Source: Hemileia vastatrix
Taxonomy: Eukaryota > Basidiomycota > Pucciniomycetes > Pucciniales > Zaghouaniaceae
Direction of reading: 5' to 3'
Length of the DNA: 64,000 nucleotides
Assembly (NCBI GenBank): GCA_030280995.1
Contig: JASXTE010000012.1
Span: 11,416,001 to 11,480,000 of the forward strand
Shown here: piece after piece, positions 44,839-60,107 of the stretch
Layout: each line of letters begins with the position of its first letter
Numbering within the stretch: the stretch's first letter is position 1
Program-made: the position numbers and the translations under genes
Notes under the pieces: model-generated
The model's input: only the letters and a program-made list of their open reading frames with translations
Database searches by the model: none
What the model was told of the DNA's origin: nothing

Positions 44839-45150
44839 TGTTATGATTTGGTTGAGAGGTGAGGAGGAGGAGTGCTATGGGTGCTATGCATTGTGAAAGG
44901 CAGGAGAGGGGATATTGCATAAGGGGGCTATATGGGGCAAGCACTGTGGAATGCTCCTCATTGGAAAAATTATATAGTAATCCAGCTACTTCTTAGTCTG
45001 ACTGCTGTATCAGCATAGTCAGTCCCGCCTCATTGTTGGTAACCCCAACATAGTCAGTCTAGTTAGTCTCAATTCTTAGTAGCATAGTCAGCCCTGTCCC
45101 AGGCTAGTGTCAGTGCTAGTAGTAGTCTGCCTTCTTAGGTCTTAAAACAT
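44839..45150 (+). mobile_element. 3' LTR of element 5
   Basis: TGTTATGATTTGGTTGAGAG...GGTCTTAAAACA; pair of 38765-39073. CATTA target copy at 45149-45153. Confidence 0.92.
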
Positions 45151-46010
45151 TACCAAAAACAAAAAAAGGATAATATATATGTGATAAATACCAAAGATTA
45201 CAGCTCAAGATGGACATATTCTACTGCTCTCAAGAGAACTTTAACCAAGGCAGAAATTGATATGGTAGGATTAATTACTTTGAATAATGGACTCCTGGTT
45301 GAGATTTTAACTGAAAAAGGGTCCAATTTTGATTCTTAACAGTTCAAAATATTTCTTAAGAATGCAAAAATGAAACACATTAAAACTACTCCTCATCACT
45401 CCCAGTCAAATGGGTTGATTGAAGGATTTCATGGCACACTTGAGAATGCTATTTACAAATTTTTCTTGCTTGAAGATAAGATACATTGGGAAAATTATAT
45501 ATATAAAGCCCTCTTTTTCTACCAAAGAACTCCTTCCAAATCCTTGAAAATGTCACTCTTGCACATGACAAATGGCATCCAGGTAAGACCTGCATCTGAT
45601 CCAGTATTTTTGGGAGAGTTACTAGACAATTTAGAAACTAGCCAAGAGAAAAAAATACTTCCAAAAAAACTTAGAAAGCATTAATTTACTATCTGAAAAA
45701 CATCAGAAAATTGATGACCTTAATCAGGATGCTTAAGAAAGGTATGTAAAAACCAACTACAAGTATGTTGAATAAGGAATTCAGATTGGAGATATGGTCC
45801 TGCAGAAACTTGAAGAGAGACCCTCTAAGCTACACCCAAGATGGGATGGTCCATTCCTTATCAAAGAATGCTTACCCAATAGTGTGTATCAATTAATGAC
45901 CTCTAATAGTCATGCATTAAGATCAAACACTAATAGCTCATGACTTAAACTCTTCTCAGAAGATTCCAATAAACTCTATTTCACCAGTAAATTTCTAAAA
46001 ACTAGAGATA
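45151..46010 (+). pseudogene. Element 4 integrase, part after insertion
   Basis: PKTKKGYIYVINTKDYSSRW, then LTEKGSNFDS (Glu where the second catalytic Asp is expected), HHSQSNGLIEGFHGTLENAI (third, Glu, retained) and FYQRTPSKSLKMSLLHM. Frameshifted basic end: KLHPRWDGPFLIKECLPNSV. The 46011-46426 stretch before the LTR shows no clear coding. Confidence 0.85.
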
Positions 46011-46426
46011 AATAGTCAAGAACAAACACCAGTTATAGAGCCTATGATCAAAAAATAAAAGTAAAGAATAGACAAGCAAGGTTTCCTGAACCCAAGGTTT
46101 CATAATGCTACCAAATTTCCTCTTGGAATGTTTTATATGGATGAACATAACTTTTATCCATCTAATGGACAGCTTGATCAAAATTTTAGACTATCCTTCA
46201 CTACATATTTATTACACTAGTCCTGATACATGCTTCAGAATGAAAATTATTGCAAAATTTTTAATGTGGTAGAACCCTTTCATGGTTTAGAAATAGCTCT
46301 CTCCACTGTCTATAATCTAATGTGTGAGGTTGATGAGAACCTTCTCAAAAAAAACATAAATTTTACTGCAGAAGATGTGACATGACATCCTTGTACTCAC
46401 CAAACTGGAAACTAAGGATGGGATGG

Positions 46427-46754
46427 TGTTATTTTTACATTTTTGTCTCCCTCCCTCCTTTCATAATTTGTACTGACTCGCTACTTTTCCTTGATTTCCT
46501 TATCTGTATAAATACACTATCCTACCAATTACTTATAAAGTAGATCTATAGATTTTACTAATAAAAACTAATAATCTTTTCCTGATGAGCTTTTCCTCTG
46601 AAAATCTCCTTTCCTTATTATTGTAAGTCTATCTGTCTCTCTATCTTGTATCTACTATTTTGTGCCTATAAATATGGTGCAACAACAAGTAATGAAATTA
46701 AGTTTACTTCCCCTATCAATTCTTTGAGGCATTAAGGATTCCATAGAAATCACA
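46427..46754 (+). mobile_element. 3' LTR of element 4
   Basis: TGTTATTTTTACATTTTTGT...GAAATCACA; pair of 33919-34244. Confidence 0.85.
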
Positions 46755-47579
46755 CAACTTATTTTTCAATAAAATAATTCCAGTAAATCAATGTCATTAA
46801 ATTCTTCTATTAAAAGACTTTACTATCTGAATCTTTCTAAATGTTTAAATATCTTATAATGAATTAAAAAATTTGAATTTTGACAATTTGTTGATTAAGT
46901 GTATGTCTTCAATTTTGATTGAAAATTTTCATATTCAGCTTTTTTTTTACATAAATAAATAGAAAATAAAGTATAGAAGTCATGTAATTTTGATTTTCTT
47001 ATAATTTTAAAAGCTGATTCTTTCACTGGACAACCTATGCACTTGGGTGAGGGAGCTCAAGGGGAACTAAGAGGGATTATTTAGAAAGAAAATTCTTCTT
47101 TGAGGGTTAGAGGCATTTATTGAGGAAGCATCTCAAACTTCAACTAGTAAGGATTGAGGGACAAGTATGAAAATTACTCAATGTATCTTAAGAAAACTAA
47201 TAGAAGAGTTTTAATTATTTTGGAAGTAGTATTGACTCTTACAGGGGGGGTGGAGCTTAATAAATAATATCCCCAATAGAAGAGATTTAAATGTGAGAGG
47301 CTACTAAGAAACATATTTAATTCTAATGAGCATCTAATACAAGTGACCCATATTTCATATCTGTGATACACCCAAGCTATGACCTCCTTGCATTACCATC
47401 TATCCTTGCACTTAATCATCCACTAATGAAGGGTTACTAACTTGACTAAGTAATTACTAGTTTTAACTGGACTAGATCCCTATTTGGTTGAACCAAGAAG
47501 TACAAGACAAAAAAATAGTAACTATCCAAAAGTAATTTAACTAACCCCTTTTCAGCTACACAACAATATCTCCTTTGTA
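46755..47579. other. AT-rich stretch without recognised feature
   Basis: No ORF with family features and no repeat pair seen. Confidence 0.5.
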
Positions 47580-49159
47580 CAGTGGCCTATAACAAGTCTG
47601 CAACCAAAATTCTATTTTGAAACTTGAATATCACCCGCATCCTCCAGGCTCCAATTCACACCACCAGCACAGCTTCCATTCATCAACAATCTTATTCTTA
47701 TAAGGTAATGTATTTTTTTATCCATTTAACTTGATTTTATTTATCTCTATTATTACTGTTTGTTTTATGCTCCAAAATCTTCATAGATGTCAAGAGATGG
47801 GGCACAAAATACACAACTGTTTCAGGAAGTACAATGGCAAATTCTTGGCCTGTTTAAAGGGTAGGTTCTGAATCAGAAAATTTTTAAAAATTTTAATCTA
47901 CCCCACTCTACTTTCTCTACCTTGCTTAAGCATTTTAAGAAAACTGGAACAATTAAAGCTGCTCCCAGTTCTAGCCGTCCACCTAAACTCAGCTTGCAAG
48001 ATCTTTGACAACTGTCTGGAGTTGTCAGCAGCAATTAAAAAGAGAAACTTCATGTCATTTCTGACTCTCTAACCACTCAAGCTTCACCTTCCACTGTTTG
48101 TAAAAGTATTCATGGTCTTTGGTATCACAAATGTGTTGCAGAAAGGAAACCATATCTAAATGAAATACACAAGGCAAAATGGCTTCAATTTGCTCATAAT
48201 CATGCTTCATGGACTGCTAGTGACTGGAAGAAGATCATTTGGACCAATGAATCTTCATTTGAAATAGGGAAGAGGTCATCAGCTACATTGGTTTGGCGCA
48301 CAAAATCTGAAAAGTATGAAGAAAATTGCCTCCAACCCACTTTCAAAAGTGGCCAAACTTCTACTATGATCTGAGGAGCATTTTACAACACTAAAAAAAT
48401 ACCACTTGTGTTTCTTCCTCCAAAAAAGCAAAAAGCAGCTGATTTCATTGAAAACTTCTATAAAAATAAATTTATGCCATATCTCAAAAAAAAAAAGACC
48501 CTAAGCACACATTAACAATCATGGAGGACAATGCACCTGTCCACAAAGCTGATGTCACCAATTTATTTTGATTAAAAAATAAAATAAAAAAACTTGAATG
48601 GCCACCTCAATCTCCTGATCTTAACCCTATTGAAAACGTTTGTATAAGCCTCAAGTGTAATGTGCAAGAAAAATATCAACCTAAAAATGTCAAAGAGATG
48701 CAAGAAGCATTGCTGCTAGCTTGGGAAGACTACCCAACTTTGGAACTGGAGAACCTCATTGCTTCAATGCCTGCAAGAATTCAAATGGTTATTGATAATC
48801 ATGGAGGATCAACTCATTGGTAGATATTAATGGGCACAGGGGAGGGGAACTTTTTTTTTTTTTTTTTTCAAAAAAAAAAAAATTTCAAAATCCTTTTGGG
48901 GAGACATTCTATAATGTCTCAGCTACCTAGTGGTATGTATTTCATCTAGGTAAAAAAAATTGTTTTGGGTAGCTAAAAAATTTGCTTTTTGGATTTAATT
49001 TTTTTTCATGTTACAATTTTTTTTTTTTGTATTTATAATATGTTAGATCAATTTTAAACATGCTTTTACACCAGATTACAAAAAAATAAAAATTTTCTGA
49101 AATTTATTGAGAGAGTAATGTTAAAAAAATACTGGTCGCACACTTGTTACAGGCCACTG
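47580..49159 (+). mobile_element. Tc1/mariner element with TIRs and TA duplication
   Basis: Left end CAGTGGCCTATAACAAGTCT at 47580. The right end, in reverse, is CAGTGGCCTGTAACAAGTGT from 49159. TA flanks both sides (47578-47579, 49160-49161). About 28 bp of terminal repeat with few mismatches. Long A and T runs occur at 48850-48880. Confidence 0.92.
47789..48823 (+). pseudogene. Tc1/mariner transposase remnant
   Basis: HTH-containing start (MSRDGAQNTQLFQEVQWQIL; KTGTIKAAPSSSRPPKLS), then KAKWLQFAHNHASWTASDWK, IIWTNESSFEIG, VFLPPKKQKAADFIENFY, IMEDNAPVHKADVTN and WPPQSPDLNPIENV, ending MVIDNHGGSTHW. The DD34E pattern is clear, but the first Asp (W-T-D-E) is Asn and stops or frameshifts occur at about 48005, 48375 and 48570. 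Confidence 0.88.
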
Positions 49160-49161
49160 TA

Positions 49162-49939
49162 CACAATTGTTGCTATTGATTTAGTTGGCACAGCCGAGGT
49201 TCATAAGCAATGATAAATGCATAGTCTATTGAAAAGTTGTGTTGAAGCTCCTTTCTGCGCTTTGAATAAGTGATGTGCCACACATTGTGTGACAAGTTTC
49301 CGTGTGACTTTTCTAATCAAAAGAAACTCATTTTATTTTGACTAAAAATCACAGTTTTGAGAGACAAAAAACAAACAAACAATGAACACTCATCTATATG
49401 CCATTAATACCTATCTTGCCTTATTACAAACAAAAAAGAAACAAAAAATATATATTCCTAAATAAAAAAATAAAAAACTTGCAGCGAAGAAATTGATTTT
49501 TTTTTTTTTTTTAATGTAGGGATGAGGGTCAGTTGAATCCACTTGATGAATGAGCAATAAAAAATATCAAATCTTTGAGAGTTTTTTTTTTAAAAAAAGT
49601 GAAAGGGATATGTCTTAACTATATCTTATATGATGAACCATGTTGATAACAAAATATCCAGTACATTCTATGTATATTTGTATTTTCAAACCCATTTTCA
49701 TCTATGTATTGGACAACCATCATTTTGTTGAGAACTCCAGTTTTTAAATTTTTACCCAGTTTATCTCTGTTTTTTTTTAACTAGTAAGTGTTATTTCTCA
49801 TTTCTTTCACAAATTTTTTTCTGAGAGACCAATCAACATGAAGTAACTTTTGTGAAACTTTTCTCCTAGCATAATGGTTACTTGAAGTACCTAATAGCTT
49901 CTCGTCCTTCAATGAAACACCCAGATCAAAAAAAAAAAA

Positions 49940-49970
<31 letters not shown>

Positions 49971-50669
49971 CATAAGAAATTTACCAAGCTCAATATTGAG
50001 CTTGTGAAATTCATATTCAAGCTCTTTTCAAATCTTCAGCACTAAGCTCACAAGAAGGTTTACCATTGAAAGAAATTTCTCCAGTCCAATGCACCAAAAA
50101 TACCCCCTTGGAGAATCCATCCTGCCAGTCTGAAAATCTAATTTTACTTCAAATGTACATACATCATTTTGTAACATTGACATCCATTTTTATGATTATT
50201 AAGGCAAATTGACAGTTGTCTCATTATCCTCTTATTTGAACTAAAAAATGACTGTTGAATAAATTTTCATTCATTCATTCTTCTATTTAACTTTGTGTGA
50301 TGTTTGAACTTAAATTCTTCTCCTTTTCTTTTCTTTTTTCTTTTCATTTTTTCTAGCCCATTGAATGTCTGCATTCAATTATCTGAAAACAGAAAGTTGA
50401 GTTAGGTTGAATGATTTTGAGGTACAAGTCATTTGATTCAGAATTTTCATTAAACTAAATTTTTGTTGCATTTCTTATTTTGCAAGAGCAAGGCATGTAG
50501 ATAATATCATGAGTGTGGGGATGCTTGGACAGAGAGATTGGGTGACAAGAAGAAAAAAGAATTTTGGTGTTGTGGGGGTGGAAATGCATTGCATACTCCC
50601 ATTCCATCTCATCCTTCATTTCTCATTTGTTGTAATTTTCATTCTGTTCCCTTGACTGCAACTTCTTCC
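49162..50669. other. Upstream intergenic region of the demethylase gene
   Basis: Contains homopolymer runs (T at 49495, A at 49925-49945), a GAA microsatellite at 49947-49970 and a pyrimidine-rich stretch at 50310-50350. No gene seen; the minus-strand ORF at 49781-50020 is a translation of the A-run. Confidence 0.55.
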
Positions 50670-54578
<3,909 letters not shown>

Positions 54579-54584
54579 CACATG

Positions 54585-55095
54585 TTGATTATAATGAAGG
54601 AAAAAATTATATATCGGTTGGTGCGAGAGTGCCTTCACTTTTTTTTATCAGTGGTGAAGTAGAGGGGCTCTGTTGGGCGGCTGAATTTGTAACTCAAATA
54701 TAACCTTGGGAAAAATCAATTCCAAAGCTGGGGTTGTATTTGGCCCAAATATTTGCTTTTCGCTTACTTTTTCATTTGTCATAGGTGTGGAAAATTATTG
54801 GCGTTTGGAGTTTAAACCGAGTAAGCCACAGGGTCTTCGCTTAACATACCTCTTTGAAAATTATTTCGACTATTACACGAAAGTCTCTATTCATCAAATA
54901 AGAAAATAATCGAGGTAAATTTCAAGGGATTCTCTTATTCATGTCAGCGATATCATCAACGATGAAATGTCAAATGGAGGTCGCACATTTGCACTTGAAG
55001 AATGCGCCGCCCAGCTTAGAAATTTGTTTGATGAAATTCCAACGCTTAACCCAGGGACGAAAGACAAGACTGTTTATTATGTGTTTTTTTGAATC
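54585..55095 (+). other. Coding-like segments downstream of the demethylase, unidentified
   Basis: Three short segments read like protein: DYNEGKNYISVGARVPSLFF (54587-54703), then after an acceptor-like CATAG VENYWRLEFKPSKPQGLRLT (54785-54907), then VSDIINDEMSNGGRTFALEE with AAQLRNLFDEIPTLNPGTKD (about 54940-55090). Base composition is nearer to the demethylase than to the TEs. It could be the end of another gene, lost exons of the demethylase, or chance. Family not recognised. Confidence 0.3.
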
Positions 55096-55506
55096 ACTGT
55101 GGTTGTAATTGTATTAATCTGATTGAATCATTTGGTTTGAATGTAAATTAAGAAGGTACTTTATATATATAATTCATAGCACATGAAATTAAATTAAAAC
55201 TTTAGGCATCTGAAATCTGATCAAGATAAAGTGATGAATGAAGTTGAATATACCCATAGATTTAATGCACAGTTGGTGCCTCACAACATGGTCTTGGTTC
55301 TTTCTATGGCTCAATGACTTGAGTTTAAAAACTTGCACACAAAATTAATCCTAATTTTCTTGTTTATATATATATAAAAATTCTTGCTAATCATACATCA
55401 TTTGTAAAAACTAGTTAGGTTATATCATTTATTTATTTTTTCACCTCTAGAAATACAAGGTGCACATTTGGTGTTTTAGATTGAAGAAGAAGAAGAAAAA
55501 AAAAGA

Positions 55507-55641
55507 CTGTCAGCCTGGATATTTCCAGGACTGAGTAAAAATTGCTCATAAATTATGTTAAACACATGTGGTACACATGGGGACAATAAATAAAGGTATA
55601 CAAGATGTATACATAAGTGAAATAAATGATTAAATACAATA
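55507..55641 (+). mobile_element. LTR of family R, left part
   Basis: TGTCAGCCTGGATATTTCCA...; matches 6965-7105. Interrupted by a Harbinger element; continues at 60108. Confidence 0.8.
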
Positions 55642-55695
55642 GGGGGTGTCAGTTCTGGCAAATCCGCACTTACAAATCCGCACTTAAATTTGACC

Positions 55696-55800
55696 AAATC
55701 CGCACTTAAATAAGTGCGGATTTCCAAAACACACTAGCCCCAATACTGGTGGATTTCAAAATGAAATAAGTCACTTATTTCACTCAAATCCGCACTTTCT
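55696..55800. promoter_or_regulatory. Subterminal AAATCCGCACTTA repeats
   Basis: The word occurs in the terminal repeat, again at about 55673, as a palindrome at 55698-55725, and near 55787; the right end has a palindrome at 60060-60089. Such repeated subterminal words are commonly transposase or Myb-like protein binding sites. In copy 3 the CG has become TG or CA. Confidence 0.6.
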
Positions 55801-55948
55801 CAACCAAAAGTGCTGATTTCACCATCAAGTCCCATTTCACTGATTTGTCAGCATCATCCCATTCATACGCAGCACTCCGCAGCATAACACTTCATAACTC
55901 AAAACATCGTACATCACTTACATCTTCATATCAGATCATATAAGAGTC

Positions 55949-56440
55949 ATGCCTTCCTCACTTTCAAATCGTGATAAATTACATAAAGCAAAGACTTTCA
56001 TGGCGCTTGAACTGCTCTTGGACTCTGATTCCGATTCTGATCTAGAAGAAGATTTTGTCGTTTTATCAAAAATGGCCAGGAAACGTTACCTTCTTCCCAG
56101 AAAGCCTCAAGTACTTCATACCCCCAAGTACACCATCCAAACACTTCTTAGCCTATCTACACCCAGTTTTAGACAGCTGTTCAGGACTTCTCAGGAATTT
56201 TTCCTTAAATTGCTTGAGCTTATTCAGGATCATCCCATATTTCACAATAATTCTCAAAAAGAACAACGACATCCTTCAATTCAATTGGCCATCACACTAT
56301 GCCGTTTGGGTTCAAATGGTAATGGAGCCGCTTTGAAACGTTTAGAAAATGTCTTTGATTTAGGGTATGGTTCAGTTAACACTTATACCAAACGATGTAT
56401 CACTGCCATCAACTCCTTGGAATCATCCCCCTTTTCCCCC
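55949..56440 (+). pseudogene. Harbinger transposase, N-terminal part (copy 1)
   Basis: MPSSLSNRDKLHKAKTFMAL, an acidic LLDSDSDSDLEEDF, then PSFRQLFRTSQEFFLKLLEL, HPSIQLAITLCRLGSNGNGA and LENVFDLGYGSVNTYTKRCI: the DDE_Tnp_4 N-terminal/HTH region. The catalytic part (as in 32430-33300) is missing; the frame runs into an inserted pyrimidine-rich block at about 56430. Confidence 0.88.
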
Positions 56441-56720
56441 CTTTGGCTGCCTCATTCACCCCTCCTTGGCTCACTCTAACCTCCCTTTTCTCCCTCTTTG
56501 GTCTCATCTCTCCCTTTCTCCCCCTTCTTGGTCTCCTCATATCTTCCCCTCATTCCACTCCACCCCCCACCAAATCCCCCAAATCCTCCCTCCAAATCCC
56601 CACCAAACCCGCCTCTAACCCCCCCTCAAAACCCCCCCTCCAAACCCCCCCTCCAAACCCCCCTCCTATCCCCCTCAAAACTCCCCCAAATCCTCCCTCA
56701 TATCCCTCCTACCCCCCCTT
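56430..56720 (+). repeat. Pyrimidine-rich low-complexity block
   Basis: About 290 bases almost free of G on this strand, with many CCCCCC and TCC words. ORFs across it (Pro/Ser-rich) are by-products. It marks the left edge of the block inserted into the transposase. Confidence 0.85.
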
Positions 56721-56727
56721 AACCTTC

Positions 56728-56829
56728 ACTTAACGATTCGTTAACGAATCGTTAAGTTATTGAACGATTGCAGCTAATCGTTCATTAACACCATGCAATA
56801 TGGGGGGCGGACTTGCTAGCAAGTCCGCC
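56728..56829. repeat. Three adjacent palindromes
   Basis: A perfect 30-bp palindrome at 56728-56757 (ACTTAACGATTCGTT and its complement). TGAACGATT...AATCGTTCA at 56761-56784. A perfect 24-bp palindrome at 56806-56829 (GGCGGACTTGCT/AGCAAGTCCGCC). They lie side by side between the pyrimidine block and the 123-bp repeats. Confidence 0.9.
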
Positions 56830-56969
56830 GAGAGGTTGAGAGGGGTGAAATGGGGATCAAAAGAGGATGGCATACAATGGGGCTGGGAGGATAGCAAAAG
56901 GCATGGGGAGGGAAGACAAGCATGTGTTGATAGAATTGAAAGGGATGGAGATTGGTGCAAACAGAGTGT

Positions 56970-57742
56970 GAAAATAGGAGGATGAACTCTGTTCTTCGGG
57001 CAAAGAACAGAGTTCACTTCCATTCACTTATATTTCTTTTTTCTCAACTCATCTCTCCAGGTAAGTCATTTTATTCTTTTTAAACAGAGTGTGAAAATAG
57101 GAGGATGAACTCTGTTCTTCGGGCGAAGAACAGAGTTCACTTCCATTCACTTATATTTCTTTTTTCTCAACTCATCTCTCCAGGTAAGTCATTTTATTCT
57201 TTTTAAACAGAGTGTGAAAATAGGAGGATGAACTCTGTTCTTTGGGCGAAGAACAGAGTTCACTTCCATTCACTTATATTTCTTTTTTCTCAACTCATCT
57301 CTCCAGGTAAGTCATTTTATTCTTTTTAAACAGAGTGTGAAAATAGGAGGATGAACTCTGTTCTTCGGGCGAAGAACAGAGTTCACTTCCATTCACTTAT
57401 ATTTCTTTTTTCTCAACTCATCTCTCCAGGTAAGTCATTTTATTCTTTTTAAACAGAGTGTGAAAATAGGAGGATGAACTCTGTTCTTCGGGCGAAGAAC
57501 AGAGTTCACTTCCATTCACTTATATTTCTTTTTTCTCAACTCATCTCTCCAGGTAAGTCATTTTATTCTTTTTAAACAGAGTGTGAAAATAGGAGGATGA
57601 ACTCTGTTCTTCGGGCGAAGAACAGAGTTCACTTCCATTCACTTCATCTCTCCAGGTAAGTTATTTTATTCTTTTTAAACAGAGGGTGAAAATAGGAGGA
57701 TGAACTCTGTTCTTTGGGCGAAGAACAGAGTTCACTTCCATA
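56970..57742 (+). repeat. Seven 123-bp tandem repeats with hairpin and splice-like signals
   Basis: Period 123 bp (unit marks at 56985, 57108, 57231, 57354, 57477, 57600), the last units shortened. Each has a 15-bp-arm hairpin (GAACTCTGTTCTTCG, GG, and its complement), then CTCTCCAGGTAAGTCATTTT and TTCTTTTTAAACAG. Units are nearly identical, so the array is young. Confidence 0.92.
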
Positions 57743-58074
57743 AAATATTAGCTGAAACATAGTTTTCAATTCTGTAAAAACAGTTGTAAGTAATAGAAAA
57801 AGTCACTGATTTTTTTTATATGTAATCTGAAATTTTTTAATAAAATTATTGTATTTAAGAATTGCAATATTGTCAATCAATCTTTATTGATCAACTTAAT
57901 TTAATAAAGTATTATTTAAATAAGTTGCTTCAAAAAATACTTTGCATTGAACCTAGTTTCTAGACTTGATCTGCATTTTGGCTTAAGGAATTGTCATTAC
58001 TTTAAAAGTAGTATACTTGACATATCTTATTTATATATTAATTAATTTATGTAATTATATTGTATTTTGATGAC

Positions 58075-58260
58075 TTTCACCCTTTACTTCAATAAAATGC
58101 AGGGGAGGGTATTGCCAATTTTTTAAATCTGACATGTGAAATTGATGACTTAGAAAAATTTGGTGGTACCCACCCCTTGTTTCAATAAAATGCAGGGGAG
58201 GGCATTGCCAATTTTTTAAATCTGACATGTGAAATTGATGACTTAGAAAAATTTAGATAA
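58075..58260. terminator. Duplicated AATAAA-containing segment at the meeting point of convergent genes
   Basis: Two copies of TTCAATAAAATGCAGGGGAG plus GACATGTGAAATTGATGACT. It is placed between the transposase and the Myb-like ORF, both of which point at it, so it may serve polyadenylation on one or both strands. Copy 2 keeps the pair in reverse at 62720-62850. Confidence 0.4.
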
Positions 58261-58392
58261 GCAAACTTATTGACTAGAAAGTAAAGATAGAAAATTTTTA
58301 TTATACATTCAAATTTTTGTCAAAAATAACGTACTATATTCTTTTCCTTTTATAAGTCAGCATATAAGAAAATATTACCAAAATTAAATTAA

Positions 58393-59737
58393 CTAGAAAA
58401 ACAATTTATCAATTGAAAAGGTCAAGTAATTTTTTAATGTCCTCATAAGATTGGCCATTTTTAACACATTCCATAATGAAATCTTTTTTTTTAAAACTCT
58501 CTTGTTTTTCCAATTCACAAGTAGCCATTTCTCTTTAGCCATTTCTCTTTGAAATTGACGGTCATTTACTCTTTCCATCTGCTCTACCTCAAATTTTTTT
58601 TCTTCCAAATCTAAGGCTTGCTGATCTTTCCTTAGCATATGATCAAACTTCATCTTCTCAAAGTCAAGGGCATTATTTGCAATAGTTGATTTCGCTGAGA
58701 AAATTAAATTGAAATAAATAAATAAATGAGTTAATGATTAAGATATATAGTAAACAAAACTTACTTATATCTTTTTTTTCAAAATAATCCTCAAGGGAGC
58801 CAAATGAGCTTGTTGAAGTATTACCACGTTTTAATAGATGGTTCAAGTTCATTGAAGTTGAGGCTCGACGCTTTAGTTTGGAGTTTGAACAAGAGGCTTC
58901 AGGAAGTTCTTCTAAAGCAGCTTCTAAAGAGGTATTCACATTTCCAGAATTGAGATTATTTAATGGAGATTGAGTTTGAGTAGGAGGAGACTAGAAAGAA
59001 AGAGAAATTCAGAGAAGAATTGAAGAAAAAACAAAAAGTAAACATACATTTAAATTTTGGGCCTCTGAGGATTCAGATCTTCTGCGATATAATTGTTCTG
59101 CTTGATAGTTGGGATCATCTTCAGCTGAACTATGGTTAGAAGGTGGAGGGGATTGATCTTCTTCAAGTAAAGGTGTGTTGGGAGGATTATAGGAAGGTTT
59201 GGATCCAGAGGGTATATGCTTAGTAGTATCGTGTAGAAACCAAGGGTTTACATCAACTCGGGTGCCAAAAAGATTATCCATTTCCTCATAGAAAGGACAC
59301 ATGACATTGAGCTTTTCGGAAACAGTAGTAATTCCAATCTCCAAATCATCATCGTCAATACCAAAGCCAGTTTCATTTACAGCATGATGAGTCTTTTTAT
59401 ATTTTGAATGGTAACTCTTAAATCTCTCCTTCATTTGTTTAGGATTGATATCGATTCTCCCCCTTGTTTTCTTCCTTACTTCATTGGCCATCAACAAGTA
59501 GCCATTAACCTTTGAAGAAGGTGGACGTCCAATACGAGTGGACTTTTCACATCCAAAACATGCTTCAAAATTTTATTTTATTTTAAGGAAGTTGATTATG
59601 ATGAGATAATCATCCTTTTTAAGCTGACCTGAACCTGCCTTTGATTTTTCAGGTGTAGGGCTTGCTTTACGAGGAGACTTTTGTGACGAAGCAGATTTTT
59701 GAGTTACCTTTTGAGATTTGGAATGTCTGGGAGGCAT
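58393..59737 (-). pseudogene. Myb-like partner protein of PIF/Harbinger (copy 1)
   Basis: Start MPPRHSKSQKVTQKSASSQK at 59737, basic Ser-rich N-terminus; DDYLIIINFL, then a stop (TAA where copy 2 has TCA), ACFGCEKSTRIGRPPSS, and NPKQMKERFKSYHSKYKKTH, a Myb/SANT-like three-helix segment. CPFYEEMDNLFG and a Ser/Pro-rich acidic stretch follow. A donor GTATGT near 59043 and acceptor near 58990 join SPLNNLNSGNVN...; a last exon holds a coiled coil (DFEKMKFDHMLRKDQQALDL). Harbinger elements need such a second protein for DNA binding and nuclear import. One nonsense codon and a late frameshift. Confidence 0.72.
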
Positions 59738-60107
59738 TATGAAACTGGCACATAACAAGAAAAAAGATTAAAAAGTAGAAGAAATAAGTAAAAAAGAATG
59801 TAAACATGCCTGGTCAAAATATTGAAAATGTCAGGAAGGGGTGTGTGCCGAGGATTGATGGGTAGGTAGCAAGGAAGGTCAGTGTGTCACATGTGACAGG
59901 GATGGGGTAAGAAAGGAAGGGATGTTTTGTGGCCAAAATGTGGTTGTGAAAAAAAACGGGAAAAAAGTGCTGATTTGAGGTCATAACTGACACCCTTTTT
60001 TGAAATAAGTGACTTTTTTGCAAAATTTAAGTGCTGATTTGTAAGTGCTGATTTGGTTTGAAATCCGCACTTAATTTAAGTGCGGATTTGCCAGAACTGA
60101 CACCCCC

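Larger units (their letters stand above)
55642..60107 (+). mobile_element. PIF/Harbinger element (copy 1), 4.5 kb
   Basis: Terminal inverted repeats of at least 31 bp are perfect: GGGGGTGTCAGTTCTGGCAA at the left and its complement at the right end. TA stands on both sides (55640-55641, 60108-60109). Just inside each end is a palindrome of AAATCCGCACTTA (55698-55725; 60060-60089). It holds a truncated transposase at the left, a Myb-like ORF on the minus strand at the right, and an inserted repeat block. It splits a family R LTR. Confidence 0.92.

Noticed and set aside
49781..50020. Minus-strand ORF with poly-Phe
   Set aside because: Caused by an A-run plus GAA microsatellite; no conserved content.
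56367..56733. Three overlapping Pro/Ser-rich ORFs
   Set aside because: They are readings of a pyrimidine-only low-complexity block in different frames.
56757..57023. Overlapping ORFs on both strands around the palindromes
   Set aside because: Short, unconserved, and crossing the palindrome and repeat boundaries.
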